The position numbers and the translations under genes are program-made. Below, piece by piece: positions 18,370 to 27,666 of a stretch of 64,000 nt of DNA (its first letter is position 1; each line of letters begins with the position of its first letter). The DNA lies in contig NZ_UGIA01000001.1 of the NCBI RefSeq assembly GCF_900461455.1, positions 620,001 to 684,000 on the forward strand, read 5' to 3'. This DNA comes from Helicobacter acinonychis (GTDB taxonomy: Bacteria > Campylobacterota > Campylobacteria > Campylobacterales > Helicobacteraceae). Under the pieces are notes generated by a model. That model searched no databases, was not told the DNA's origin, and was given only the letters and a program-made list of their open reading frames with translations.

Positions 18370-19272
18370 ATGAGAAAAACGATTTTAGCGTTGTTTTTAG
18401 TAGTGCATATAGGGTCATCATCCGTTTATGCTGATAACGCTTTGATTTTACAAACAGATTTTAGCTTGAAAGATGGGGCCGTCTCAGCAATGAAAGGCGT
18501 TGCATTCAGCGTTGATCATAACCTTAAGATCTTTGATTTAACGCACGAAATCCCTCCGTATAACATCTGGGAAGGTGCTTACCGCTTGTATCAAACCGCT
18601 AGTTATTGGCCAGAGGGTTCGGTATTTGTGAGCGTGGTTGATCCGGGCGTAGGCACTAAGCGTAAATCGGTGGTGCTGAAAACTAAAAACAATCAGTATT
18701 TTGTCTCGCCGGATAACGGTACGCTGACTTTAGTGGCACAAACTTTGGGTATTGATAGCGTGCGAGAAATTGATGAAAAAGCTAACCGCTTGAAAGGTTC
18801 TGAAAAATCCTACACTTTCCATGGTCGTGATGTGTATGCTTACACCGGTGCGCACTTGGCTTCTGGGGCGATCACATTTGAGCAGGTTGGACCAAAACTT
18901 CCCACAAAAGTTGTCGAACTCCCTTATCAAAAAGCGAAAGCGGCAAAAGGGGAGGTGAAAGGCAATATCCCAATTTTGGATATTCAATACGGCAATGTTT
19001 GGAGCAATATCAGCGACAAATTATTAAATCAAGCAGGGATCAAACTCAATGACACGCTGTGTGTAACTATTTTTAAAGGTTCTAAGAAAAAATACGAAGG
19101 GAAAATGCCGTATGTTGCAAGCTTTGGCGGTGTGCCAAAAGGTCAGCCCTTGGTCTATCTTAACAGCTTGTTGAATGTTTCCGTAGCGCTGAATATGGAT
19201 AATTTCGCACAAAAACACCAAATTAAATCTGGTGCTGACTGGAATATTGAAGCGAAGAAGTGTGCTAAGTAA
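18370..19272 (+). CDS. Exported SAM hydrolase / SAM hydroxide adenosyltransferase (DUF62)
   Basis: A 300-residue protein of the fluorinase/chlorinase-like DUF62 family, which hydrolyses S-adenosylmethionine to adenosine and methionine. Family motifs: Q-T-D-F-S-L-K-D-G near 29-37, V-V-D-P-G-V-G-T near 90-97, S-P-D-N-G-T-L-T near 117-124, and F-H-G-R-D-V-Y-A near 154-161. It has a clear signal peptide (M-R-K-T-I-L-A-L to V-Y-A-D, cut near residue 21), so it should act in the periplasm. That is odd for a SAM enzyme unless it scavenges released SAM. Codons such as CTG and CCG, rare in the neighbours, are frequent, suggesting transfer from outside. A strong AAGGAG site precedes the start. Corresponds to HP0709. 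Confidence 0.85.
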   Translation: MRKTILALFLVVHIGSSSVYADNALILQTDFSLKDGAVSAMKGVAFSVDHNLKIFDLTHEIPPYNIWEGAYRLYQTASYWPEGSVFVSVVDPGVGTKRKSVVLKTKNNQYFVSPDNGTLTLVAQTLGIDSVREIDEKANRLKGSEKSYTFHGRDVYAYTGAHLASGAITFEQVGPKLPTKVVELPYQKAKAAKGEVKGNIPILDIQYGNVWSNISDKLLNQAGIKLNDTLCVTIFKGSKKKYEGKMPYVASFGGVPKGQPLVYLNSLLNVSVALNMDNFAQKHQIKSGADWNIEAKKCAK

Positions 19273-19343
19273 AGCGTTTTTTAGAAAAATTAAGGGGCGT
19301 GAAACACCCCAACAGCTAAATACGAGATCGTAGAAGGACAATC

Positions 19344-20588
19344 ATGTATGGTGCGCATCCAGTAAGGGTTAATTCTTTCAGCCCTTTCAAACCCCTAAGA
19401 ACCCCTAAACTCCAAATAAAATTTTTAAGGCGTGTGTTTGTGGGTGCGTCCATTAGGCGTTGGAATGACCAAGCATGCCCTTTGGATTTGGTGGAATTAG
19501 ACAAACAAGCTCATAAGGCGATGATCGCCTATTTGCTCGCTAAAGATTTAAAAGATAGGGGTAGAGATTTAGATTTGGATCTTTTAATCAAGTATTTTTG
19601 CTTTGAATTTTTGGAGCGCTTGGTTTTAACCGATATTAAACCTCCTATTTTTTACGCCCTCCAACAAACCCATAGCAAGGAATTAGCCTCCTATGTCGCC
19701 AAAAATTTGCAAGATGAAATTGGTGCGTATTTTTCTTTGCAAGAATTAGAAGAGTATTTAAGCCACAAACCCCAAATTTTAGAAACTCAAATTTTAGAGA
19801 GTGCACATTTTTATGCGTCTAAATGGGAGTTTGATATTATTTATCATTTTAACCCCAGCATGTATAGCGTGAAAGAAATTAAAGAAAAGATTGATAAGCA
19901 ACTCCACAATAACGAGCATTTGTTTGAAGGGCTTTTTGGGGAAAAAGAAGATTTGAAAAAATTGGTGAGCATGTTTGGGCAGTTGCGTTTCCAAAAGCGC
20001 TGGAGCCAAACCCCACGGGTGCCACAAACGAGCGTTTTAGGGCATACCTTATGCGTGGCGCTTATGGGGTATTTATTGAGTTTTGATTTAAAAGCTTGTA
20101 AAAGCATGCGGATCAATCATTTTTTGGGTGGGCTTTTCCATGACTTACCCGAGATTCTAACTAGAGACATTATCACGCCTATTAAACAAAGTGTTGCAGG
20201 GCTTGATTATTGTATTAAAGAGATTGAAAAAAAGGAAATGCAAAACAAGGTCTATTCTTTTGTTTCTTTGGGTGTTCAAGAAGATTTAAAATATTTCACC
20301 GAAAACGAGTTCAAAAACCGCTATAAAGACAAGTCCCATCAAATCATTTTCACCAAAAACGCTAAAGAATTATTTACGCTTTACAATAGCGATGCGTATT
20401 TTGGAGTTTGTGGGGAGCTTTTAAAGGTGTGCGATCATTTGAGCGCGTTTTTAGAAGCTAAAATCTCTCTTTCTCATGGCATTTCTAGTAGCGATTTAAT
20501 CAAAGGGGCAGAAAATCTTTTAAAATTGCGATCCCACGCTCAAATACTTGATGTGGATTTAGGGAAGTTGTTTAGAGATTTTAAGTAA
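19344..20588 (+). CDS. HD-domain phosphohydrolase-like protein
   Basis: A 414-residue cytoplasmic protein. The C-terminal half holds an HD-type metal site: H in V-L-G-H-T-L-C-V (about 232), the paired H-D in L-F-H-D-L-P-E-I-L-T-R-D (about 264-265) and a later D in the helix region. The order resembles YfbR/YedJ-like HD hydrolases acting on nucleotides. The N-terminal 180 residues are helical without a recognised domain. AAGGA sits 7 nt before the ATG. Corresponds to HP0711. The gap to HP0709 is only 71 bp; in 26695 I recall homA (HP0710) lying there, and no trace of it is visible. Confidence 0.8.
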   Translation: MYGAHPVRVNSFSPFKPLRTPKLQIKFLRRVFVGASIRRWNDQACPLDLVELDKQAHKAMIAYLLAKDLKDRGRDLDLDLLIKYFCFEFLERLVLTDIKPPIFYALQQTHSKELASYVAKNLQDEIGAYFSLQELEEYLSHKPQILETQILESAHFYASKWEFDIIYHFNPSMYSVKEIKEKIDKQLHNNEHLFEGLFGEKEDLKKLVSMFGQLRFQKRWSQTPRVPQTSVLGHTLCVALMGYLLSFDLKACKSMRINHFLGGLFHDLPEILTRDIITPIKQSVAGLDYCIKEIEKKEMQNKVYSFVSLGVQEDLKYFTENEFKNRYKDKSHQIIFTKNAKELFTLYNSDAYFGVCGELLKVCDHLSAFLEAKISLSHGISSSDLIKGAENLLKLRSHAQILDVDLGKLFRDFK

Positions 20589-21238
20589 TGAACTATAACG
20601 AATTACTAGAATTTAACGATTCACATGGCATACCATAACTCCGCTATGGAAGGCAATAGCTTGACCTTGGGCGATACGATAAGCATTCTCATAGATAGAA
20701 AAAGACCCCTATTGAATCTGTAAGTCTGTAAGCTTATATGAAGTGCATGAGATAGAAAATTATCGCAACTTTATTCCCTTTATTTTAGAGTTTTTAGAGA
20801 GAAATAGGGATATAGATGAACATTTGATCTGTCATTTTCATTCTGTTTTAATGCGTAATACCTTGCCTGATTTTGGAAAATTTAAAAACACTTATAATGA
20901 AATCATAGGGGCTAAAAAACCTACTGCAAGTCCAGCTATGGTGCAACCTAGAATTAATGATTTGTGTTTAAAAATACAAAATGACTTGGCGTTAAAATTA
21001 AGCAACGAAGAAAAATTAAAAAAGATAGCAGAACACCACATAGAATTTGAAGAAATCCACCCTTTTAGCGATGGCAACGGACGCACAGGGAGAGCCTTGA
21101 TGTTTTACCAAACGATACAATACAATTTAACGCCCTTTTTGTGATCGAAGTAACTGCTAGAAGCGAATACAGCGAATACATGAATGCTATGAGAGAACAA
21201 GATGCTAACGCTTTAGTCGGCATTATTAAGGATTGACA
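20588..21238 (+). pseudogene. Fic-domain AMPylator-like gene, frameshifted
   Basis: The reading frame is broken at least twice. A start at 20588 overlaps the stop of the HD gene and gives 16 codons. A second frame (20631-20723) holds N-S-A-M-E-G-N-S-L-T-L, the inhibitory helix motif (S/T)xxxE(G/N) of self-inhibited Fic proteins. A third (20743-21144) holds the catalytic motif H-P-F-S-D-G-N-G-R-T-G-R. A last piece in another frame runs from about 21142 (I-E-V-T-A-R-S-E-Y) to 21238. Both essential motifs survive, so the breaks look recent. The middle piece of 133 residues could only be made from a weak start. The intact protein would probably AMPylate or otherwise modify a hydroxyl side chain. 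Confidence 0.8.
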
Positions 21239-21324
21239 AAAAATAGAGTTAGAAAAAATAAAACGATATACTGCTATCTTTAAAGAAAGACAAATAATTA
21301 AACCCTAAATCATGTTTTAAGATT

Positions 21325-22575
21325 TCAAGCGTGCATCAAATAGAGCTTTTTCCTTTCGCTTGATGAAGCGATATTGAGTAATTGGCGGTATTTGGTGATC
21401 GTTCTTCTTACCATTTTCAAGTGGAATTTTTCTTCAATGAGTTCTAAAATCTTAGCGTCGCTCAAAGGCTCTTTTTTGTCTTCGTTTTTAATCAATTCTA
21501 AAAGGTAGTCTTTAATCACGGCGTTTGAAGTCTCGCTATTGTCTAAAGCGATGCTAAAGAAATGCTTAATAGGGAAAACCCCTCTCTCGCATGCTAAATA
21601 TTTATTAGAAATTGCCCTTGAAATCGTGCTTACAGAGTGGTTAAACTCATTGGCTAAATCCAATAATTTTAAAGGGCGCAATTCCTTTCCTTTAAAAAAA
21701 TCGTATTGATACTCCAAAAGCATGAGTCCGATTTTATAAATCGTGGCTTTCCTTAAATTTAAAGCGTCAATCAAATCTTTAGCCTCTTTTAATTTATCTT
21801 TCAAATAATCGCTATTCTTAAAACGCTTTTCTTCCAAACTAATCGTCGGATAGCTCTCATCATTCAAACGAACGATGATTTCATTATCCACTTCCATAAT
21901 AAAAAGCTCAGGAATGACTTCTATTTCTTTTTCTAAAAACTCAATAGCTGGAGGGTTTTTAAAGGATTTTAAAATTTTTAAAGCCTTTTCATAATAAAAA
22001 TCTTTAGAAAATTCATGGTGTTTTTCTAAATGCAAAATAATTTTTCGCGTTTCTTCATAAAGCTCGTTATTGTCTAATTCCCTACTCTCTAGCTGAAATA
22101 AAAAGCTCTCTTTCACATCTCTAGCTCCAATACCAGCTGGATTAAGGTAACTAAAACGCTTGTGCACTTTCTCATAAATTTCGCTCTCTACCCCTAAAAT
22201 TTTAGCCCTTTCTTCAACATTTTCTTCAAAATACCCCTCATTATTTAACCCATTGATAATATCCATAGCGATTTTTTGAGAAGTTTCAGTGGGAAAAAGG
22301 GGGGGAATGATTTGATCTTTTAAAGTCTCAAAAAGGCTTTTTGATGCGATCGTTAAATTTTCTAAATGATCGCTACTACTTTTAGTGTTAAAACGATCGC
22401 TAAAGCTTTTAATGCGTTTGTTTTCAATTTTGATTAAGGGGTTATCTAGGGCATTTTGTTTTAAAACTTCTTCTAAATCTTCAAGCTCGCTTTGTAAAAT
22501 AGGTAGCCACCCTTTTAAAGTAGCGTTTAACTTGTTTTTAGGGCTAAGGTTTGCACGTAAAACCGCCATATTCAC
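21325..22575 (-). CDS. rpoN: RNA polymerase sigma-54 factor
   Basis: A 416-residue RpoN. The short N-terminal activator-interaction region (residues 1-50, leucine- and glutamine-containing) is followed by the core-binding domain (about 80-230), a helix-turn-helix near 320-345 ([10 protein letters not shown]) and the C-terminal RpoN box V-R-R-T-I-T-K-Y-R (about 392-400), which contacts the -24 element. It directs middle flagellar genes (hook, rod, flaB) in H. pylori. Its activator flgR is at 45253 in this window. The start overlaps the lptB stop by 4 nt, so translation is coupled. Corresponds to HP0714. Confidence 0.95.
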   Translation of the reverse strand: MNMAVLRANLSPKNKLNATLKGWLPILQSELEDLEEVLKQNALDNPLIKIENKRIKSFSDRFNTKSSSDHLENLTIASKSLFETLKDQIIPPLFPTETSQKIAMDIINGLNNEGYFEENVEERAKILGVESEIYEKVHKRFSYLNPAGIGARDVKESFLFQLESRELDNNELYEETRKIILHLEKHHEFSKDFYYEKALKILKSFKNPPAIEFLEKEIEVIPELFIMEVDNEIIVRLNDESYPTISLEEKRFKNSDYLKDKLKEAKDLIDALNLRKATIYKIGLMLLEYQYDFFKGKELRPLKLLDLANEFNHSVSTISRAISNKYLACERGVFPIKHFFSIALDNSETSNAVIKDYLLELIKNEDKKEPLSDAKILELIEEKFHLKMVRRTITKYRQLLNIASSSERKKLYLMHA

Positions 22576-23294
22576 ACCTTAAAATTTTCCCCTAAATAAT
22601 ATTTACGCACCAAAGCGTTTTCATAAATTTCATTAGCGTTCCCACTCGCTAGAAGCGTGCCACTTTTAATCACATACGCCCTATGGCATACACTCAAAGT
22701 CTCTCGCACATTATGATCAGTGATCAAGACGCCAATGTTTAATTCAATCAAGCTTTCAATAATCTTTTGAATATCAATCACTGCGATCGGATCCACGCCC
22801 GCAAAAGGCTCATCTAGTAACACGAATTTAGGGTTTTTCATTAAAGCTCTAGCGATTTCTACGCGCCTCCTTTCTCCCCCACTCAAGCTCATGCCTTTGC
22901 GTTCTCTTATGGCTTGGATATTGAAAGCATCAAGCAAACTTTCCATTTTTTCTTCGCTCTCTTTAGAGTTTTTAAAAGTAGTCTCCCCTGCTAGGGCTAA
23001 ATTCTCTTCCACGCTCAATTCTTTGAAAATGCTAGATTCTTGAGGTAAGTAGCCTATGCCTAAATTAGATCGCTTGTGCAAGGAGTATTTGGCTAAATCC
23101 ACATCGTTTAAATAAACGCTCCCCCCACTAGGCTCTAAAAGCCCGCATATCATGTAAAAGGTGGTGGTTTTACCCGCCCCATTAGGCCCTAAAAGCCCCA
23201 CCACTTCGCCACTTTTAACCTCTAAAGAAACATCTGAAACAATTTTGGTTTTTTTGATTTGTTTGTTTAAATGCTCTGCTTTTAAAATATCCAT
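22572..23294 (-). CDS. lptB: Lipopolysaccharide export ATP-binding protein
   Basis: A 240-residue ABC ATPase: Walker A G-P-N-G-A-G-K-T at 36-43, Q-loop near 85 (L-P-Q-E-S), signature L-S-G-G-E-R-R-R near 137-144 and Walker B V-L-L-D-E-P. Length and the adjacent rpoN match LptB, the ATPase that powers LPS extraction from the inner membrane with LptF and LptG. Sits between tsaE and rpoN in the same leftward operon. Corresponds to HP0715. LivF-type ABC proteins are the alternative, but the context argues for LptB. Confidence 0.9.
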   Translation of the reverse strand: MDILKAEHLNKQIKKTKIVSDVSLEVKSGEVVGLLGPNGAGKTTTFYMICGLLEPSGGSVYLNDVDLAKYSLHKRSNLGIGYLPQESSIFKELSVEENLALAGETTFKNSKESEEKMESLLDAFNIQAIRERKGMSLSGGERRRVEIARALMKNPKFVLLDEPFAGVDPIAVIDIQKIIESLIELNIGVLITDHNVRETLSVCHRAYVIKSGTLLASGNANEIYENALVRKYYLGENFKV

Positions 23295-23306
23295 TCAAGC
23301 GACCTT

Positions 23307-23708
23307 TCAAGCGATCTTTATTGTATAAAAACGGCTATTTGATTTTGTTTTGATTTCTACAACCTTAATAGCTAAATCGTATTTTTTTAAAATTTTTTCT
23401 AATTTTTCATCGCCCCATTCCACAAAATGGATCCCTTTTTCTAACAAACACTCTAACATGCCAAGCTCCAAACAAGCCTCTAAATCGCGCATGTAAAAAT
23501 CATAATGGAACACGCTCTCGCTATAAGCATGCATCACGCTAAAGGTGGGCGAAGTCGCTTGAATGTCTAAACCCAAATGTTTCAAGCACGCTTGAACTAA
23601 AGTCGTTTTACCGCTCCCTACAACACCTTTTAAAAACACCACCCCCCTAAAATCATCTTTTAAAATTGCAACAGCCACTTTGTCTAATTCGTCTAAATTC
23701 GCTCTCAT
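23307..23708 (-). CDS. tsaE: tRNA threonylcarbamoyladenosine biosynthesis ATPase TsaE
   Basis: A 133-residue P-loop protein. Walker A G-V-V-G-S-G-K-T starts at residue 28, and T-S-P-T-F-S-V near 53 and the V-E-W-G-D motif near 95-99 are typical of the TsaE/YjeE family. With TsaB and TsaD it completes the t6A37 modification of ANN-decoding tRNAs. The start overlaps the dnaX stop by 4 nt. Corresponds to HP0716. Confidence 0.93.
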   Translation of the reverse strand: MRANLDELDKVAVAILKDDFRGVVFLKGVVGSGKTTLVQACLKHLGLDIQATSPTFSVMHAYSESVFHYDFYMRDLEACLELGMLECLLEKGIHFVEWGDEKLEKILKKYDLAIKVVEIKTKSNSRFYTIKIA

Positions 23709-25426
23709 AACAATTCCACGCTTTTGATTTCAAACTCGCCCTTAATTTCTTCAATAAGATCAGAGTTATTGACCAAAAATTCTTGCAATTCTGTGGGGGC
23801 TTCTTGTTGTTTATTCTCTTTATTCTCTTTATTCTCTTTATTCTTGTTTTCTTTTGTTTTTTTTTCAACCACTTCTTTTTTTTCAATTTCAGCCGTTGGC
23901 ATCGTTTCTGTGGTTGGTTTGGGTAAGATTTTTTCCCTTAAGGAAGAGATTTTAAACTCTTTAATCTCTTCTAGTGGAGCGTTTTTATTTTCTAAATGAT
24001 TGTTTAAAGCGATTTTGATACTTTCACCCTTGCCAAAAACGCTATCAACGATATTTTTCACGATTTTAAAACACTCTCTTAAAAGCTCCTTATCTTTATC
24101 AACCGCTAAAGACTCCCAAGTCAAAGTTTTAGTGTGGCTATCAAAATCAATGAAACGGATATTTTTTTCAAACACAGCCCCTAACTCGTAGTTGCGCTCA
24201 TAAATCAATTTTTGGACTTGTTTAAAAAGGTTGTAGAAAATACGATCTTTAGCTGAAAGCATTGGCGTTTGTGGGGCCTCCACTATTGGGGTTTTTAGTG
24301 GTGGGGTTTTTAGTGTTTGGTTTTCTTGTTGGATGGCGTTAGCGTTTTGATTTAAAGGTTTCAAAGCACTTTCTTTTGTTTGCTCCAATTCTAAAATCGC
24401 ATCATCTAATGCTTTGAGTTTCAAAGCTTCTTTAAATTTCATTTTCAATAATAGTAGCACAAAACCAGAATTTGCTCCCTCTTTTAAAAGGCTCAAAGCG
24501 CTCATAATGATTTTAAAAAAGCGCTCTATCAAAAGGATTGAATAAGTATCAGGGCTTAACAACTTCGCTTTCAAAAAAAGCATCATTTCTTCTAAAACGC
24601 CCTCGGTTTCATAATTTTCTAAAATTTCATAACGCTCTTGCAATTTAGCTTCATCTTGGTTGATTAAGCTTTGAAAAAAATCTTCCAAAACGCTTCTGTC
24701 AATCGCCCCTAACATTTCAGCCACTTTGCTTTCTGTGATAGCGTTATCGCAATAGTTGATGGCTTGCTCTAAAAGGGTGAGCGTGTCTCTCAAGCTCCCT
24801 TGACCGCTGTGAGCTAGTTTTTCTAACGCGCTCTCTTCATAATACACTTGTTCTTTTTCTAAAATGGTTTTTAAATGAGAAATAACAGAATTTTCAGGGA
24901 TTTTTTTAAACCTAAAATGCTGGGTGCGACTGAGTATGGTAGTGGGTAACTTCAAAGCGTCCGTTGTCGCTAAAAGGAATTTCACATGGCTAGGAGGCTC
25001 TTCTAAAGTCTTTAAAAGCGCGTTAAATGCTTCGGTAGTGAACATATGCACTTCATCAATAATAAAGATTTTATAGCGCCCAAAGCTTGGTTTGTAGCGG
25101 GTTTGCTCTATGAGATTACGGACATCATCAATCCCCCTATTAGACGCCCCATCCATTTCTATAATATCTATATGGTGGTTATTTAAAGCGCTCTGGCATT
25201 GGATGCAAGTATCACAAGGCATGGCTTTTGGCCCTGCTTCACACATTAAAGCCCTTGCAAAAATCCTAGAAGAGCTTGTTTTACCCGAACCTCTTAACCC
25301 ACTGAATAAATAAGCGTTAGCCAAACGCTGGTTGTCTAAGGCTAAAGAAAGCGTTTTAGCCACGCTCTCTTGTCCGACTAGCTCGCTAAAATGTTTGGGG
25401 CGGTATTTTAACGCTAAAACTTGCAT
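23705..25426 (-). CDS. dnaX: DNA polymerase III tau/gamma subunit
   Basis: A 573-residue clamp-loader ATPase. Walker A G-L-R-G-S-G-K-T at 43-50, zinc cysteines C62, C71, C74 and C77, Walker B I-I-D-E-V-H near 121-126, sensor 1 in L-L-A-T-T-D and the arginine finger S-R-T-Q-H are all present. The C-terminal 200 residues are variable and low in complexity. They include L-K-T-P repeated twice (about 375) and three K-E-N triplets encoded by AAAGAGAAT tandem repeats. A run of nine A on the coding strand (23857-23865, near codon 521) could cause slippage and give a shorter gamma-like form. Corresponds to HP0717. Confidence 0.95.
   Translation of the reverse strand: MQVLALKYRPKHFSELVGQESVAKTLSLALDNQRLANAYLFSGLRGSGKTSSSRIFARALMCEAGPKAMPCDTCIQCQSALNNHHIDIIEMDGASNRGIDDVRNLIEQTRYKPSFGRYKIFIIDEVHMFTTEAFNALLKTLEEPPSHVKFLLATTDALKLPTTILSRTQHFRFKKIPENSVISHLKTILEKEQVYYEESALEKLAHSGQGSLRDTLTLLEQAINYCDNAITESKVAEMLGAIDRSVLEDFFQSLINQDEAKLQERYEILENYETEGVLEEMMLFLKAKLLSPDTYSILLIERFFKIIMSALSLLKEGANSGFVLLLLKMKFKEALKLKALDDAILELEQTKESALKPLNQNANAIQQENQTLKTPPLKTPIVEAPQTPMLSAKDRIFYNLFKQVQKLIYERNYELGAVFEKNIRFIDFDSHTKTLTWESLAVDKDKELLRECFKIVKNIVDSVFGKGESIKIALNNHLENKNAPLEEIKEFKISSLREKILPKPTTETMPTAEIEKKEVVEKKTKENKNKENKENKENKQQEAPTELQEFLVNNSDLIEEIKGEFEIKSVELL
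23811..23846 (-). repeat. Nine-base tandem repeats inside dnaX
   Basis: Three perfect copies of AAAGAGAAT (coding strand), flanked by partial copies, encode K-E-N repeated in the linker of DnaX. The nine-base period keeps the frame, so copy-number change only lengthens the linker. Likely strain-variable. Confidence 0.8.
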
Positions 25427-25458
25427 ATTGGTTTTAATCCTTAAATTTGTTTAGGGGT

Positions 25459-25464
25459 ATTGTA
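25459..25464 (-). promoter_or_regulatory. -10 box for the dnaX-tsaE-lptB-rpoN operon
   Basis: On the minus strand TACAAT, 33 bp upstream of the dnaX ATG at 25426. The four genes behind it overlap or nearly touch, so this may be the main promoter for rpoN. Confidence 0.45.
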
Positions 25465-25624
25465 ATGTAAAATGACTTAAAACTCCCAAAGTCTCTCTCT
25501 ATTAAAAATAAAATAAAAAGCTTTGTTGGTGGTAATAAAATTTTAAAAACCCTAAAAGCATTTTTAAACGCAATACCCCACAAAAGAGGAAGTTAAAAAG
25601 AGGGTTTAAAGAAAAAAGAAAGGT

Positions 25625-27494
25625 TTAGTAAGCAAACACATAATTGAGATACACGCTATAAAGCCTGCGGTATTGCAATTGAGTGCCCACAAAAGAATAA
25701 TAATTCGTGTTGATGGTAGGGATCTTCACGCCTAATTCCATGCCATGTTGTGCAGAATGCGCATCATATCTCTTTTTGGCGGTAGCGAGGTTAGTCCTTA
25801 AACCTAAATTGATTAAGAACTGGAAATTGGAATTATGCACTTTAGCACTATAAGTATTGTTAAAAGTCGTTAGATTCACATGCTGAGAATTAAGCCATGT
25901 CGTGCCAGCGAATGCGATACCGCCAAAAAGTCCAAAAGGAATCTTACTTTTTTAAGCTCCTTATCGTTGATGAAATTCACCAATAAATCGCTCCCTACCC
26001 CATAATCCAAACATCAGAGTTGGAGTTAAAAAATTTGGATTTAATAAAGCCATGGTTGTAATCAACAAAGCCATAATATCTAGCACCCCATCGTTTATTT
26101 TCGCCAAAAAAATTGCTTATAGCCTATTTGAACGCCAATACTATTTAAGATGCCGTTATTGTTTTGAGAGTTAATCATGCCGATATTTTTAAAAGGGTTA
26201 CGGCTTATAAACTCTAGTGCTAAAGAGAGTTGGGATTGTTGCACTTGATTGATCCTATATTCGTATTTTCCTGCTTTAGGGGCGTTAGACTTTTCATGGG
26301 GCAAGATAATGTCTTTTGTGTTGAGCTTGTTGTACGCGAGTTGAGAAATTTCTCACATTCTTTTGGATCGCATTAATTTCAGCGTTTAGATTGACATTCC
26401 CTTTGAAAGGGATATCATTGGGATTGGGAGTCGTGCCTAAAAAGGGCTGTTTCAAATAAGCTTTTTGTAAATATTCAAACTCATTTTTGGGGATGGAATT
26501 AAAAAGAGGTTGAAAATGCTTTGAGCGTTAGAAAGGATCGTTTTTTGGTTTTGAGCGAAAGTATAAATATCTCTTGCAAATGATATGGTTGTTTTTATCA
26601 CACGGTAGCTTGAGCTTGCAAGGTGTTTGAATTAGCGGTGTTGTTTTGAGAGAGTTTGAGTGCTTCTTGCAAAAGGGTGAGCATTTTGTAAATGTTTTGA
26701 AACACTACATAAGAGATTATGGGGTTATTGGAGATTATGTTGCCTTCATAGATCACATGGTTTTCTAGGTGCCCGCCCACTTTACCGCCTCCATAAGCGA
26801 CGGCCAGTTTTGAAAGCCCCTTGATAGTGATATTCCCCCAATTCATGTTGGTGTTGGTTTTGTGGATCAAATCCATAAGCTTTTGTGCGGTTTCAAGGGC
26901 TTCGCTTATAGTCGCGCCTTGTTTTGTTTGATCGGCTTGGTTGCTAGGGCATCCGGATAGAGCGCAAAGAATGCCTTGAGTTTTTTGGAGCTTTTCGGCA
27001 AGATTTTTCATTTCGTTATAAGTCGCTATAGGCATGCAATTTTTAGGATTAGGATCTGTGCGATTGCACCTGTATGCTTGGGGATCGCCCATGGCATTAT
27101 TGGTGTATTGATTCCCTATATTAAAAGTAAGGTAGTTCTCCGCATAAAGCAACCAAAAGCTAGTATAGAAGTGAGAACGGCTTGCGTGTTGCTATAAATG
27201 GGCGATAAATCTTTGTTAGTGGAGTCGTTATTCGCAAAAGCTTACAAATTAGATATAGAGGATTTGACCAATTCACAGTTGTTCGCATTCTAGATGCTTT
27301 GCCTTAAGGCAACCACTTGGGCTAAAGATGAGTTTAATTACTCGTATTTGTCGTTCAAGTTTTTCAATTCGCCGGTGTTTTTCACCATTTGTGCCACTTC
27401 ACCGATTTGCTAACTCACGCCGAAAAAAGCCGTTGTCTTCAGTGCTCAGTAATGACGCTAATAGGGATAAAGAAAGTAAAAATCGTTTTTTCAT
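25625..27494 (-). pseudogene. SabA/SabB-family outer-membrane adhesin, heavily decayed
   Basis: The start at 27494 gives a Hop signal peptide (M-K-K-R-F-L-L-S-L-S) and E-D-N-G-F-F, then the frame breaks. The next frame continues I-G-E-V-A-Q-M-V-K-N-T-G-E-L-K-N-L-N-D-K, the SabA/SabB N-terminus. After that come N-A-N-N-C-E-L-V with in-frame TAG and TAA stops, another frameshift, and a long piece (27152-26598) with Y-R-C-N-R-T-D-P-N-P. Further pieces lie at 26304-26095 and 25879-25625, ending in Y-L-N-Y-V-F-A-Y. At least four frame breaks and two nonsense codons make it non-functional. The CT repeat that switches sabA in H. pylori is absent from the signal-peptide codons. The position beside dcuA fits the sabA locus. 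Confidence 0.9.
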
Positions 27495-27666
27495 TGAAAG
27501 GTCCTTAAAAGTAATTTTTTGCAAATTCAGAATAAGGATTGATTTACAATCAGTTAAATTTTACGATAAATTTATTGAATTTTCAAGCAAAATAATATTT
27601 TTGCGTTTCAAAAAAAGTTTTTTGGAGTTTTTATAAAATATTAAATTATAAAAATCATAATAAAAA

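Noticed and set aside
23653-23886. Lys/Arg-rich 77-residue frame overlapping dnaX and tsaE
   Set aside because: Alternate frame of the K-E-N repeat region; could only be made by frameshift from dnaX, so reported there and not as a gene.
25487-25500. Short CT-rich tract downstream of the sab remnant
   Set aside because: Too short and on the wrong side of the gene to be the sabA phase-switch repeat.
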